DNA from: Pseudomonas amygdali
GTDB taxonomy: Bacteria; Pseudomonadota; Gammaproteobacteria; Pseudomonadales; Pseudomonadaceae
Reading direction: 5' to 3'
NCBI RefSeq assembly: GCF_002699855.1
Contig: NZ_LKBW01000024.1
Span: forward strand, 1-64,000
Length of the DNA stretch: 64,000 bases
The notes beneath the pieces were generated by a model. That model was given only the letters and a program-made list of their open reading frames with translations. It ran no database searches and was not told the origin of the DNA. Below are positions 42,664-52,771 of the stretch, piece by piece (position 1 is the stretch's first letter; each line of letters opens with the position of its first letter). Made by a program: the position numbers and the translations under genes.

Positions 42664-43851
42664 TCAAGAAGCCAGCGGCATTACCTGCCAGTGCTCGCCA
42701 TGCTGAATCAATTGCCGGTCACAGTCGGCTTCACGCGCGGCGCTCGCCTGCTGCCCAGGCAAAGCCTGAACCACACGCTGACCTTCACTGCGCAACTGGC
42801 AAACCATCTGCCAGAGTGCCGCATCCGTACTGTCCGGCACCCAGATGCCACCAGACGGTAAGACGATTTCTGCCTGCCCCAGGGTTACCAGGGTTTTCAG
42901 GTCGGTGGAAAAGCCGGTCGCCGGACGGGCGCGGCCGAAGTCGGCGCCGATGTCATCGTAACGACCGCCCTGCGCGATCGACTGGCCCACGCCCGGCACG
43001 AACACCGCAAACACCACACCGGTGTGGTAGTGATAGCCACGCAGCTCGCCGAGATCGAAGTACAGCGGCAACTGCGGGAAACGCGCAGCCAGACGCTCGG
43101 CTATTGCCAGCAAGTCGTCCAGCGCGGCCAGCACCGGCGCAGGTGCCCCAGCCAGACGATCACGCGCCGCGTCCAGCACCTCACGTCCACCACACAGATC
43201 AACCAGCGCGCGCAGCATTGTTGCGAGCTCTTGCGGGAGATCGGCGGTCAGGGCAACCACTTCATCAATGGCCTTGCGCTGCAGTGCATCGAACAACTGC
43301 TGCTCGACTTCTCCCGACAGGCCAGCGGCACGCGCCAGACCACGGTAGATGCCGACATGTCCAAGGTCCATGTGCACGTCCGGCACATCGGCCAGTTGCA
43401 GCATGGCCAGCATCAGACTGATGACTTCGACGTCACTGCTCGGGCTGGCATCGCCGTACAGCTCGGCGCCCAGTTGAATGGGGCTGCGCGAGGAGGACAG
43501 TGCGCGCGGCTGGGCGTGCAGAACGCTGCCCGCATAGCACAGACGGCTCGGGCCTTCACGCTTGAGGGTGTGAGCATCGATGCGTGCAACCTGCGGCGTG
43601 ATGTCGGCGCGAAAGCCCATCTGCCGGCCCGATTGCGGGTCGATAACCTTGAAGGTGCGCAGGTCCAGATCCGAACCCGCGCCGGTCAGCAGGGATTCGA
43701 GATACTCGATATGCGGGGTGACGACAAACTCATAGCCCCAGCTCTGAAACAGATCCAACACCTGACGGCGCGCTACTTCAATGCGCGCCGCTTCCGGTGG
43801 CAGTACTTCTTCGATGCCATCTGGTAGCAGCCAGCGGTCGACCGTTGCCAT
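42664..43851 (-). CDS. hisZ: ATP phosphoribosyltransferase regulatory subunit HisZ
   Basis: 395 residues of the HisRS-paralog family that activates short-form HisG in histidine biosynthesis. Class II synthetase-like motifs are visible: [21 protein letters not shown] at the start, [13 protein letters not shown] and [19 protein letters not shown] spread over about residues 90-130. No anticodon-binding domain follows, which separates it from HisS. It lies 54 bp upstream of purA, as in other pseudomonads. ATG at 43851 is preferred because the upstream extension reaches into the hflC terminator region. Confidence 0.95.
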   Translation of the reverse strand: MATVDRWLLPDGIEEVLPPEAARIEVARRQVLDLFQSWGYEFVVTPHIEYLESLLTGAGSDLDLRTFKVIDPQSGRQMGFRADITPQVARIDAHTLKREGPSRLCYAGSVLHAQPRALSSSRSPIQLGAELYGDASPSSDVEVISLMLAMLQLADVPDVHMDLGHVGIYRGLARAAGLSGEVEQQLFDALQRKAIDEVVALTADLPQELATMLRALVDLCGGREVLDAARDRLAGAPAPVLAALDDLLAIAERLAARFPQLPLYFDLGELRGYHYHTGVVFAVFVPGVGQSIAQGGRYDDIGADFGRARPATGFSTDLKTLVTLGQAEIVLPSGGIWVPDSTDAALWQMVCQLRSEGQRVVQALPGQQASAAREADCDRQLIQHGEHWQVMPLAS

Positions 43852-44027
43852 TACGCCATTCCCCTGTGATCCAGGCGGCCAGCCTACAGGCCAGCCTTGA
43901 GTGAAGCAGAAAGTGGTGCGCTGTATGACGGGCACGACAAATGCCCGAGACAGGTCTTGCAGACCACTTTCCTCGAAAAATCTTGCCGTGCTCTGATTCA
44001 GATACGGCCAATCAATCGTGCAGACGC

Positions 44028-44051
44028 AAAAAAGCCGGGAATTTCCCGGCT
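44028..44051 (-). terminator. Intrinsic terminator after hflC
   Basis: On the minus strand AGCCGGG-AAATT-CCCGGCT followed by TTTTT: canonical. It separates hflKC from hisZ-purA. Confidence 0.9.
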
Positions 44052-44085
44052 GCCGCATGATACACACGTTTCACCGTACGTTCAC

Positions 44086-44114
44086 CCCACCGGGCGGTTT
44101 TGCCGCCCGGCGGG
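44086..44114 (-). terminator. Second GC-rich hairpin after hflC
   Basis: 11-bp stem CCACCGGGCGG/CCGCCCGGCGG with one G-U pair and a 5-nt loop, immediately past the hflC stop and upstream of the canonical terminator. It may act as an mRNA-stabilising or auxiliary termination hairpin. Confidence 0.5.
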
Positions 44115-44121
44115 TGATTAA

Positions 44122-44991
44122 TTACGGCTTGGCTTTTTCCAGATAGCGAAAGAATTCGCTGTTCGGATCGAGCACCATCACGTCGCTCTTGTTCGCAAAG
44201 CTTTCACGGTAGGCGCGCAGGCTGCGATAAAACGCGTAGAACTCCTGGTCCTGACAATATGCCTTGGAGTAGATCGCGGCAGCCTGGGCATCACCATCAC
44301 CACGCGCTTCTTCCGACTCGCGATAGGCTTCTGCCAGCAACACACGACGCTGACGATCAGCGTCGGCACGAATGCCCTCAGCCAGCTCGTTACCCTTGGC
44401 ACGGTGCTCGCGAGCTTCACGCTCACGCTCGGTGCTCATACGCTCGAAAACGCTGCGATTCACTTCCTTCGGCAGGTCGATGGCCTTGACCCGGACATCG
44501 ACAACTTCGATACCCAGCTCTTTCTCGGCCATGCGGTTCAGCGAACCGGTTATATCAGCCATCAGCGCATCACGCTCACCCGACACGACTTCGTGCAGGG
44601 TGCGCTTGCCGAACTGGTCACGCAGGCCCGACTCCAGACGACGCGAAAGACGCTCGTCGGCAATCTGCTTGAGGCCGGAAGTCGCGGTGTAGAAACGCTC
44701 CGCATCCTTCACACGCCACTTGGCGTAGGCATCGACCATGACCGCTTTCTTTTCCAGCGTCAGGAAACGCTGGGTCGGTGCATCGAGGGTCAGCAAACGA
44801 CCGTCGAACTTGCGCACCTGGTTCACATAAGGAACCTTCACATGCAGACCCGGCTGAACGTCCGCCTGGACCACGCGACCGAATTGCAGCAGAACCGCGC
44901 GCTCGGTCTGGGACACTATGTAAAAGCTGTTCCAGGCGATGACTGCCAGTACCACGCCGACAATAAGGGTGATCAGTGATTTGTTACTCAT
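44122..44991 (-). CDS. hflC: Protease modulator HflC
   Basis: 289 residues, an inner-membrane stomatin/prohibitin (SPFH/band 7) protein. A single N-terminal TM helix (LITLIVGVVLAVIAWNSFYIV) is followed by the SPFH domain (VLLQFGRVVQADVQPGLHVKVPYV) and a coiled-coil rich in Glu, Arg and Ala. With HflK it forms the large complex that controls FtsH proteolysis. The start overlaps the hflK stop by one base (TGATG). Confidence 0.97.
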   Translation of the reverse strand: MSNKSLITLIVGVVLAVIAWNSFYIVSQTERAVLLQFGRVVQADVQPGLHVKVPYVNQVRKFDGRLLTLDAPTQRFLTLEKKAVMVDAYAKWRVKDAERFYTATSGLKQIADERLSRRLESGLRDQFGKRTLHEVVSGERDALMADITGSLNRMAEKELGIEVVDVRVKAIDLPKEVNRSVFERMSTEREREAREHRAKGNELAEGIRADADRQRRVLLAEAYRESEEARGDGDAQAAAIYSKAYCQDQEFYAFYRSLRAYRESFANKSDVMVLDPNSEFFRYLEKAKP

Positions 44992-46190
44992 CAGCGAGTC
45001 TCCCTGGTACGTACTTCACCACGCTGCTGAGCCTCATTCGCCCGGGCAGCGGCGGCAGCAGCGGCAGCATCATTAGCCGACTGCGATGGCGTACCTGAAT
45101 TGGAGCCATTGCCGTTACTGCTGCGGCTGCTCTCGATCATCTTGTCGAGCGGCAGATAAAGCAGATTGTTCTGCCCCTTGTCGCCGGTCACGAGCACCTT
45201 GCTGGTATTGCTGAAGACTTCCTGCATGGTGTCCAGATACAGACGCTGGCGGGTAACTTCAGGAGCCTTGCGGTACTCGGCAACCAGTTTGGTAAAGCGA
45301 TCCGCCTCACCCTTGGCGCGCGAAACGACTTCATCGCGGTAGCCGTTGGCATCCTCAAGGATGCGCTGAGCCTGACCACGGGCTTCCGGAATCACGCCAT
45401 TGGCATAGCTTTCGGCCTGATTGCGTGCACGCTGCTCGTCTTCACGGGCGCGGATCACGTCATCGAACGCTTCCTGCACTTCACGCGGTGCCGCAGCGCT
45501 CTGTACGTTCACCTGAGTGACGGTGATGCCGGTGCGGTAGGTATCGAGGAAGCGTTGCAGACGCTCCTTGATTTCGCTGGCCATCAGTTCACGACCTTCA
45601 GTCAGCACCTGATCCATTGCCGTGGAACCCACGACATGGCGCAGCGCACTTTCAGTGGCGTGCTGCAGGCTGATTTCAGGCTGGTCGACGTTCAGGACGA
45701 AGTCCTGCAGGTTGCTGATCTTGTATTGCGCGGTCAGTGGCACTTCGACGATGTTCTCGTCTTCGGTGAGCATCTGGCCCTGCTTGCTGTAGGCTCGCTC
45801 GCGAGTCACGTTTTCCATGTACTTGCGATCGAACGGCGGGAAGTAGATGTTGAGACCCGGCCCTACGGTTTCGTGGTATTGACCGAAACGCAGCACGACA
45901 GCCTGCTCCTGCTCGTCAACAACATATATAGCGCTGTAGAGCCAGAAAGCGACGAGCACGACCAGGCCGATACCGAGCAAGCCAAAGCCACCGCCCTTGC
46001 CTGAACCGCCACCACTGCCGCCGCCATCGCTGCCGCGTTTGTTACCGCCGCCGAACAACCCCTTCAGGCTTTCCTGCAGCTTACGGAAGGCCTCGTCGAG
46101 ATCAGGTGGTCCCTTGCGGTCGCCGCCACGGCGTTTGCCACCCCAGGGATCTTGATTATTCGAGTTGCCACCCGGCTCATTCCAAGCCAT
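44991..46190 (-). CDS. hflK: Protease modulator HflK
   Basis: 399 residues. The N-terminal cytoplasmic glycine-rich segment (AWNEPGGNSNNQDPWGGKRRGG, GGGSGGGSGKGG) precedes a TM helix (LLGIGLVVLVAFWLYSAIYVV), then the SPFH domain and coiled coil. The C-terminus is Ala/Ser/Asn-rich low complexity. It partners HflC in the FtsH-regulating complex. ATG at 46190 gives the conserved MAWNEPGG start. It is downstream of hflX as in E. coli. Confidence 0.97.
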   Translation of the reverse strand: MAWNEPGGNSNNQDPWGGKRRGGDRKGPPDLDEAFRKLQESLKGLFGGGNKRGSDGGGSGGGSGKGGGFGLLGIGLVVLVAFWLYSAIYVVDEQEQAVVLRFGQYHETVGPGLNIYFPPFDRKYMENVTRERAYSKQGQMLTEDENIVEVPLTAQYKISNLQDFVLNVDQPEISLQHATESALRHVVGSTAMDQVLTEGRELMASEIKERLQRFLDTYRTGITVTQVNVQSAAAPREVQEAFDDVIRAREDEQRARNQAESYANGVIPEARGQAQRILEDANGYRDEVVSRAKGEADRFTKLVAEYRKAPEVTRQRLYLDTMQEVFSNTSKVLVTGDKGQNNLLYLPLDKMIESSRSSNGNGSNSGTPSQSANDAAAAAAAARANEAQQRGEVRTRETR

Positions 46191-46286
46191 AGCGCTCTCC
46201 ATCTGATAAAGCAAAGACGCGCCCGCGGCGCGCCGACCAATGCTACAGAATGCTCGCGAAAGCCGTACAACGGCTTTCTCGTGCTT

Positions 46287-47588
46287 TTATTGCAAAGTGT
46301 GTTGCTCGATGAACTCCAGCGGCTGCAATCCTTCGCGACTCACCAGTCGATTGAGTTCAACGCGCAGCAGTCGTACGGCCAACACGCTGGCACCTTCCTC
46401 GTCATGCGTTTCGCTCTGCACCGCACCCAATTCAAAAAACTGGGCGCGCAGCCGGGCAAGACTCTGAGGCAAAAGCAGCGTGCCGACAAACAGGTCGTCG
46501 CCGAGCAGTTCGGCGATGGCCTGCTTGAGCAGATCCAGCCCTCGACCATCGCGGGCAGACACCCAGACACGCTGCGGCTTGCCATCGGCATCCCGCTGTA
46601 TCTGAGGCTCCACGCCTTCAAGCAGATCGAGTTTGTTATAGACCTCAAGGATCGGCAAGCCCTCGGCACCGATCTCACCGAGCACGGCCATGACCTGCTC
46701 GATCTGCGACATGCGGTCAGGCTCGTGGGAGTCGATCACATGCAGCAGTAAATCGGAGTTGCTCGACTCTTCAAGCGTCGCTCGAAAGGCTTCTACCAGT
46801 TTGTGCGGCAGATGGCGAATGAAGCCTACGGTATCGGCCAGCACGATAGGGCCCAGATCATCGAGCTGCAGACGACGCAAGGTCGGATCGAGCGTGGCGA
46901 ACAGCTGGTCCGCCGCAAACACATCCGAATCGGTCACCGAGTTGAAAAGGGTCGATTTACCGGCGTTGGTATACCCCACCAGAGAAACCGAAGGGATATC
47001 GGCGCGACGGCGTCCACGACGTGCCTGATCGCGCTGGCTGCGAACCTTCTCCAGCCGCCCCTTGATCTGCCGCAGGCGAACCCGCAGAAGACGTCGGTCG
47101 GTTTCGAGCTGGGTTTCGCCTGGGCCGCGCAGGCCGATACCACCTTTCTGACGCTCAAGGTGAGTCCAGCCACGGACCAGACGCGTACTCATATGCTCAA
47201 GCTGGGCCAGTTCGACCTGAAGCTTGCCTTCGTGGGTACGTGCGCGCTGCGCAAAGATATCGAGGATCAGACCCGTACGATCAAGCACGCGGCACTCGAA
47301 AACGCGTTCGAGGTTACGTTCCTGACTGGGCGTGAGGGTGTGATTGAAGATAACGAGATCAGCCTGTTCGGCCTTGACCTGGTCGCGAAGCTCCTCGACC
47401 TTGCCAGAGCCAATCAGGTATTTGGCCGATGGCCGATGACGCGGCACGTTGATAAACGCAACGGTATCGGCACCGGCCGATATGGCCAGCTCCTGAAACT
47501 CCTGCGGATCTTCGCGCGCCTCAGGGTCCTGACCATCCAGATGAACGAGAATTGCACGTTCACCACCACTGTGGCGCTCAAAGAACAA
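46287..47588 (-). CDS. hflX: GTPase HflX, ribosome-associated
   Basis: 433 residues. The N-terminal HflX domain (PSAKYLIGSGKVEELRDQV) and the helical linker with GIGLRGPGETQLETDRR precede the GTPase domain: G1 GYTNAGKST (about 205-213), G3 DTVGF and G4 NKLDLL. HflX binds the large subunit and rescues or splits stalled ribosomes. It lies just after hfq in the conserved hfq-hflX-hflK-hflC series. Confidence 0.97.
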   Translation of the reverse strand: MFFERHSGGERAILVHLDGQDPEAREDPQEFQELAISAGADTVAFINVPRHRPSAKYLIGSGKVEELRDQVKAEQADLVIFNHTLTPSQERNLERVFECRVLDRTGLILDIFAQRARTHEGKLQVELAQLEHMSTRLVRGWTHLERQKGGIGLRGPGETQLETDRRLLRVRLRQIKGRLEKVRSQRDQARRGRRRADIPSVSLVGYTNAGKSTLFNSVTDSDVFAADQLFATLDPTLRRLQLDDLGPIVLADTVGFIRHLPHKLVEAFRATLEESSNSDLLLHVIDSHEPDRMSQIEQVMAVLGEIGAEGLPILEVYNKLDLLEGVEPQIQRDADGKPQRVWVSARDGRGLDLLKQAIAELLGDDLFVGTLLLPQSLARLRAQFFELGAVQSETHDEEGASVLAVRLLRVELNRLVSREGLQPLEFIEQHTLQ

Positions 47589-47600
47589 GGCAGACTCCTA

Positions 47601-47861
47601 TCAGGCGTTACCTGGCTCGGCGTCTGCGCCGTCAGCGTCGGTAGCGCTGGGAAGGCGAATCGGGCGAACCGGTACGACGGTGGAAATGGCGTGTTTGTAG
47701 ACCATCTGGCTGACAGTATTCTTTAGCAAAATGACGAACTGGTCGAAAGACTCGATCGTGCCCTGCAGCTTGATACCGTTGACCAGGTAGATCGATACCC
47801 CGACCTTCTCTTTTCGCAAGGTATTCAAGTAAGGGTCTTGTAGCGAATGCCCTTTTGACAT
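47601..47861 (-). CDS. hfq: RNA chaperone Hfq
   Basis: 86 residues. The Sm1 and Sm2 motifs are intact: [37 protein letters not shown] and the YKHAIST signature. It is a hexameric ring pairing small RNAs with mRNAs. The C-terminal tail (from about residue 69) is short and acidic, typical of Pseudomonas rather than the long E. coli tail. ATG at 47861 has AGGAG upstream. A 14-bp palindrome (AATCGAATTCGATT, 47895-47908) lies in its leader. Confidence 0.98.
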   Translation of the reverse strand: MSKGHSLQDPYLNTLRKEKVGVSIYLVNGIKLQGTIESFDQFVILLKNTVSQMVYKHAISTVVPVRPIRLPSATDADGADAEPGNA

Positions 47862-47952
47862 GTGCCGCACTCCTTTAAGGATCAATAAATAATAAATCGA
47901 ATTCGATTGGCTTACCGGCCACCCCCCAAGGATAGACGGCTATTGCAGGGAC

Positions 47953-48924
47953 TCAGCTCAATATGGAGACCGATCCCAGGTATTTCAAGGCGCGCGACAG
48001 ATTGTCGCTGGCCAGACTGTCCAGCCAGTGCAAATCCTCCCAGCTGCGCAGCCAGGTGAACTGCCTTTTGGCCAACTGGCGCGTTGCAATAATGCCGCGC
48101 TCCTGCATTTCATCCCGCGTCAGCTTCCCATCCAGGTGATCCCAGACCTGGCGATAACCGACGGCTCTTATCGAGGGCAACCCGGAATGCAGGTCGCCTC
48201 TTGAGCGCAATGCCAGTACTTCGTCCAGAAACCCCTGATCCAGCATTTGCTCAAAACGTAGCGCGATGCGTTGGTGCAGCACCTTGCGATCCGCCGGAGC
48301 GATGGCAAGGTTCGCGACAGTATAGGGCAATTGCTGACGCCCTGATGCCGCCGCTTCGGTACTTTGCGCAGTTTGTTGCTCGCGGTGTGCCGTCATGCTC
48401 ATTCCGCTGACCCGATACACCTCGAGCGCCCTGATCAGTCGTTGCGGATCATTGGGGTGAATGCGCGCCGCCGAAACGGGGTCGACCACCGCCAATTGAT
48501 CGTGCAATGACTGCCAGCCATAGGCCTGTGCATCAGCTTCAAGCTGTGCCCTTACCTGCGCATCGGCAGCCGGCATATCCGCCAGCCCGTGCAATAGAGC
48601 CTTGAAATACAACATAGTGCCGCCGACCAGCAAAGGAATATTTCCGCGCGCGGTAATTTCCGCCATGGCCGCCAGGGCGTCACTGCGAAAATCGGCTGCG
48701 GAGTAGCTTTGCGCTGGGTCGAGGATGTCGATCAGACGGTGTGGATATTCAGCCAGCTGTGCTTTTGAAGGCTTGGCGGTGCCGATGTCCATGCCGCGAT
48801 AGACCAACGCCGAATCGACGCTGATCAGCTCGCAAGGCAACACTTTGCTCAGTTCTATCGCAAGGTCGGTCTTGCCTGCGGCGGTAGGCCCCATGAGAAA
48901 GATGGCCGGAGGTAAAGCATTCAT
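47953..48924 (-). CDS. miaA: tRNA dimethylallyltransferase MiaA
   Basis: 323 residues. It transfers a dimethylallyl group to A37 of tRNAs reading UNN codons. P-loop [14 protein letters not shown] (about 12-25) with [16 protein letters not shown] following, then [19 protein letters not shown] and the tRNA-binding region [13 protein letters not shown]. Its start codon directly follows the mutL stop, so the two are coupled; hfq follows. Confidence 0.97.
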   Translation of the reverse strand: MNALPPAIFLMGPTAAGKTDLAIELSKVLPCELISVDSALVYRGMDIGTAKPSKAQLAEYPHRLIDILDPAQSYSAADFRSDALAAMAEITARGNIPLLVGGTMLYFKALLHGLADMPAADAQVRAQLEADAQAYGWQSLHDQLAVVDPVSAARIHPNDPQRLIRALEVYRVSGMSMTAHREQQTAQSTEAAASGRQQLPYTVANLAIAPADRKVLHQRIALRFEQMLDQGFLDEVLALRSRGDLHSGLPSIRAVGYRQVWDHLDGKLTRDEMQERGIIATRQLAKRQFTWLRSWEDLHWLDSLASDNLSRALKYLGSVSILS

Positions 48925-50871
48925 TCATTGACCGCGCAGGAATAATTTATCCAGGTCATTGAGACCCATCTGGGTCCAGGTAGGACGACCGTGGTTACAT
49001 TGCCCGCTGCGTTCGGTGTTTTCCATGTCACGCAACAGGCCGTTCATTTCCGGGATGGCCAGCCGCCGATTGGCGCGAATCGCGCCGTGACAGGCCATGG
49101 TCCCGAGCAACTCGTTCATGTGTGCCTGCACCCGGTCGCTGGTGCCGTACTCCATCAGATCCGCCAGCACATCGCTGACCAGCCGATTGGCCTCGGCCTG
49201 CTTGAGCAACGCAGGGATCTGGCGGATCGCCAGGGTTTCCGGACCAAGCCGCTGCAGCTCGAAGCCCAGGCGCTGAAACGTCGCGATATGTTCTTCGGCG
49301 CAGTCCGCTTCACGCTGGCTGACCGCGAGAGATTCGGGCACCAGCAATGGCTGACCACTCAGGCCTTCATTGGCCATCGCTATTTTCAGGCGCTCGTACA
49401 TGATTCGCTCGTGGGCGGCGTGCATGTCCACCAGCACCAGCCCGTGAGCGTTTTCAGCGAGGATGTAGATACCTTTGAGCTGCGCCAGCGCATAACCCAG
49501 CGGCGGGATATCGCCGGGCGACTCCGGCAGCGACGAGGGTGCGGTGCTGGGCAGCGGTGCGAAGAATTCACGGTAGGCGCTTTGCGCTTCGGCCACCGGC
49601 ACGCCAGAGGTGGGCCGAGGCGTATATTGATACTGATAACCGCTGCCAGCGCCGCCACCGGCAGCAGGCCGGGCAAAAGGCTCGCCCTGCGGCTGTTCCA
49701 GCAAGTTGTTGGCCAGACGCATTTCACCCTGCGGCCCGAACTCACCGGCCTCAGGCCCGGTAGGCCGAGGCTCGACGGCGACCGGTACGCTGCCGCCCAG
49801 CTGGTTTTCCGGGCGCACATCACCCAATGCACGGTGCAGGGTGCCATAAAGGAAGTCATGCACCATGCGCCCGTCGCGAAAGCGTACTTCATGCTTGGTC
49901 GGGTGAACGTTGACGTCTACAGCAGCCGGGTCGACCTCGAAAAACAGCACGAACGTGGGGTGACGGCCATTGAACAACACGTCGCGATACGCCTGACGCA
50001 CCGCATGAGCGACCAGTTTGTCGCGCACCGCACGCCCGTTTACGAAGAAATATTGCAGGTCGGCCTGGCTGCGCGAAAATGTCGGCAGCCCTACCCAGCC
50101 CAACAGATGAAGGCCGTTGCGTTCGATCTGGATAGGCAGCGCCTGCTCCAGGAAGCCCGGCCCGCAGATCGCCGAGACACGTCGTGCTCTGGAAGTGTCG
50201 TCATGCGCTTCATGCAGGCTCAGCACGGTCTTGCCGTTGTGACGCAAATGGAAGGCCACGTCGAAACGTGCCAGCGCCATGCGCTTGATGACTTCCTGCA
50301 GGTGATCGAATTCGGTTTTTTCGGCCTTGAGAAACTTGCGCCGGGCAGGCGTGTTGAAGAACAGATCGCGCACTTCAACGGAGGTGCCTACCGGATGCGC
50401 TGCTGGCTGGACGCGCGGTGCCATGTCACGACCTTCGGTCTCCACCTGCCAGGCCTGATCGGCGTCGCGGGTGCGCGAGGTCAGCGTCAGGCGCGCCACG
50501 GAGCTGATCGAAGCCAGGGCCTCGCCGCGAAACCCTAGGCTCATGACGCGCTCGAGGTCCTCCAGATCGCGAATCTTGCTGGTGGCATGTCGCGCCAGCG
50601 CCAGCGGCAGGTCATCCGAGGAAATACCGCCACCGTCGTCACGCACTTTCAGCAGCTTGATACCGGCCTGCTCTACATCGACATCTATGCGCCGCGCGCC
50701 GGAATCAAGGCTGTTTTCCAGCAGCTCCTTGATAACCGATGCCGGACGCTCGACGACTTCGCCAGCCGCAATCTGGTTGGCCAGACGCGGGCTTAGCAAT
50801 TCGATGCGCGCAGCGTTCAGGACAGTCTGAGCGTTATCGGCTTCGGTGCCGTCGAGCAGAAGATCGGTCAT
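48925..50871 (-). CDS. mutL: DNA mismatch repair protein MutL
   Basis: 648 residues. The N-terminal GHKL ATPase has [26 protein letters not shown] and RGEALASI (motifs I-III, residues about 35-115). A Pro/Gly-rich linker spans roughly 370-450. The C-terminal dimerisation domain has [12 protein letters not shown], which fits DxHA-x2-E-x4-E, the metal-binding endonuclease motif of MutLs from bacteria lacking MutH. The product therefore probably nicks DNA. It overlaps the amidase gene start-stop by 4 bp and adjoins miaA. Confidence 0.97.
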   Translation of the reverse strand: MTDLLLDGTEADNAQTVLNAARIELLSPRLANQIAAGEVVERPASVIKELLENSLDSGARRIDVDVEQAGIKLLKVRDDGGGISSDDLPLALARHATSKIRDLEDLERVMSLGFRGEALASISSVARLTLTSRTRDADQAWQVETEGRDMAPRVQPAAHPVGTSVEVRDLFFNTPARRKFLKAEKTEFDHLQEVIKRMALARFDVAFHLRHNGKTVLSLHEAHDDTSRARRVSAICGPGFLEQALPIQIERNGLHLLGWVGLPTFSRSQADLQYFFVNGRAVRDKLVAHAVRQAYRDVLFNGRHPTFVLFFEVDPAAVDVNVHPTKHEVRFRDGRMVHDFLYGTLHRALGDVRPENQLGGSVPVAVEPRPTGPEAGEFGPQGEMRLANNLLEQPQGEPFARPAAGGGAGSGYQYQYTPRPTSGVPVAEAQSAYREFFAPLPSTAPSSLPESPGDIPPLGYALAQLKGIYILAENAHGLVLVDMHAAHERIMYERLKIAMANEGLSGQPLLVPESLAVSQREADCAEEHIATFQRLGFELQRLGPETLAIRQIPALLKQAEANRLVSDVLADLMEYGTSDRVQAHMNELLGTMACHGAIRANRRLAIPEMNGLLRDMENTERSGQCNHGRPTWTQMGLNDLDKLFLRGQ

Positions 50872-52298
50872 TGCTGAGTCGCCACCTCGGAACTTGGAAT
50901 TCGCAGATCCTGGCCAATCTTCAATTCATCGGTTTTCAGATTGTTGGCGCTGCGCAGCGTGGCAATGTTCATGTCATAGCGCGCCGCGAGCATGGCCAGG
51001 GTTTCGCCAGAGCGGACCACATGGTTGCGTGGCCCTTGAGCCAGCTTGCCGTTGTCACGCAGCCAGGCAATATAAGTGCCCTGTGGCGGGTTCTGCTGGA
51101 AGAACTGCTTTACCCCGGAATTGATCGAACGCGCCAACGCCTGTTGGTGCGACGCAGAACTCAGCTTGTTGGCTTCGTTGGCGTTGGAGATAAAGCCGGT
51201 TTCCACCAGAATCGACGGGATATCCGGCGATTTGAGCACCATGAAACCTGCCTGCTCGACGCGCGATTTGTGCAACGAGGTGACGCGGCCAATATTGCTC
51301 AGCACTTTCTGGCCTACGTTCAGGCTGGAAGACAGCGAAGCGGTCATGGACAAGTCCAGCAACACCCCGGCGAGCATGCGGTCCTTGTCGTCGAGGCTTA
51401 CCGCACCGGCACCACCGATCAGGTCGGAACGGTTTTCACTGTCCGCCAGCCAGCGTGCGGTTTCGGAGGTCGCACCGCGATCAGACAAGGCGAACACCGA
51501 AGCGCCAAACGCCGCGGTGGACGGCGCAGCGTCGGCGTGAATGGACACAAACAGGTCGGCCCCCTTGGAGCGGGCGATCTCGGTACGTTTGCGCAACGGA
51601 ATAAAGTAGTCACCGGTCCGCGTCAGCTCAGCGCGATAGCCTTTCTCGGCATTGACCTGGCGCTGCAGCTCCTTGGCGATCGACAGCACTACGTTTTTCT
51701 CTTTCTGCCCGGCACCGCCGGAGGCACCCGGGTCTTCACCGCCGTGCCCGGCATCGATCACCACGACAATGTCGCGCTTGCCATTGGGCACCGGGGTCAG
51801 CTTGATTTCAGGCTTGGCCGGGCTGACCGGGACAGCGGGCGCGGTATTGGCGGCAGTATCCTGGATCACTGGTGTCGGGTTGGCATCTGCGGCGTTATCG
51901 AACAGATCGACCACCAGACGGTTGCCATACTGCTGGTTCGGCGCAAGCGTAAAGCTTTTGGGCGTCACCGCCTTTTTCAGGTCGATGACCACGCGCAGAT
52001 CGGTCGGCATGCGCTGGGCAGAGCGCATGCTGCTGATCGGCGTATTGGCTGTCGATACATTCAGCGGACCACCGAGTGTCGCGCCATTGATATCGATCAC
52101 CAGACGATCAGGTGAAGTCAGTGTGAATACGCTGTGCTGGACAGGCCCGGACAGGTCGAATACCAGACGTGTGTTGTCCGGTGCTCGCCATAAGCGGACA
52201 CTTTTTACTTGCGTAGCGGCAACCGCCTCGACAGCCAGGGCCATCAGCAGCAGACCAACTACAGTAACCAGCGCGCGCATGCGCATACCTAACCCCAT
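50868..52298 (-). CDS. amiB: N-acetylmuramoyl-L-alanine amidase (AmiB/AmiC type) with LysM
   Basis: 476 residues. A signal peptide ([21 protein letters not shown]) is followed by an AMIN domain ([21 protein letters not shown]), an Amidase_3 catalytic domain with zinc-site segments [11 protein letters not shown] and the Glu in LVETGFISN, and a C-terminal LysM ([18 protein letters not shown]). It cleaves septal peptidoglycan during cell separation. The start could be 52298 or the ATGs at 52286/52280. It lies between tsaE and mutL and overlaps mutL by 4 bp. Confidence 0.94.
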   Translation of the reverse strand: MGLGMRMRALVTVVGLLLMALAVEAVAATQVKSVRLWRAPDNTRLVFDLSGPVQHSVFTLTSPDRLVIDINGATLGGPLNVSTANTPISSMRSAQRMPTDLRVVIDLKKAVTPKSFTLAPNQQYGNRLVVDLFDNAADANPTPVIQDTAANTAPAVPVSPAKPEIKLTPVPNGKRDIVVVIDAGHGGEDPGASGGAGQKEKNVVLSIAKELQRQVNAEKGYRAELTRTGDYFIPLRKRTEIARSKGADLFVSIHADAAPSTAAFGASVFALSDRGATSETARWLADSENRSDLIGGAGAVSLDDKDRMLAGVLLDLSMTASLSSSLNVGQKVLSNIGRVTSLHKSRVEQAGFMVLKSPDIPSILVETGFISNANEANKLSSASHQQALARSINSGVKQFFQQNPPQGTYIAWLRDNGKLAQGPRNHVVRSGETLAMLAARYDMNIATLRSANNLKTDELKIGQDLRIPSSEVATQQ

Positions 52299-52300
52299 AT

Positions 52301-52771
52301 CTATTTGAATTCCAAAGCCAAAGTGGCACACCAGCGTTCGCCACGCGAGCCCAGCGGGCTCAATATCACGGACCGACCTTCTCCGTGCGGGCCAATGGTA
52401 ATGGTCAGGTCAGGCTTTGGCAAAAAGCCTGCACCACGCTGGGGCCATTCAATCAGACAAAGTGCATCGCCGTCGAAGTAATCACGCACCCCCATGTACT
52501 CGAGTTCTTCGGGATCGACCAGACGATACAGGTCAAAGTGAAAGACCCGGACGGCACCTATTTCGTAGGGCTCGACCAGCGTGAAAGTAGGACTCTTGAC
52601 AGCCCCGGCATGCCCGAACCCGCGAATCATTCCCCGCGAAAGAGTTGTTTTTCCAGCGCCAAGATCGCCATCGAGAAAGATGACGCCCACGCCTTCGGTA
52701 ACCGTTGCCAGGCGTGCACCAAAACTCATCATTGCCTCTTCGCCAACCACATGCAGCGTTAAATCAGACAC
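52301..52771 (-). CDS. tsaE: tRNA threonylcarbamoyladenosine biosynthesis ATPase TsaE
   Basis: 156 residues. It works with TsaB and TsaD to form t6A37 on ANN-decoding tRNAs. Walker A DGDLGAGKTTLSRG lies at about 34-47, then VKSPTFTLVEPYE and FHFDLYRLVDPEELE, the conserved TsaE motifs. It overlaps the end of nnrE/D by 13 bp and ends 2 bp before the amidase gene, as in the E. coli yjeF-yjeE-amiB series. Confidence 0.96.
   Translation of the reverse strand: MSDLTLHVVGEEAMMSFGARLATVTEGVGVIFLDGDLGAGKTTLSRGMIRGFGHAGAVKSPTFTLVEPYEIGAVRVFHFDLYRLVDPEELEYMGVRDYFDGDALCLIEWPQRGAGFLPKPDLTITIGPHGEGRSVILSPLGSRGERWCATLALEFK

Noticed and set aside
48991-50538. 515-codon plus-strand open frame opposite mutL
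   Set aside because: It mirrors the codon bias of mutL, which is complete; no start signals or motifs were seen.
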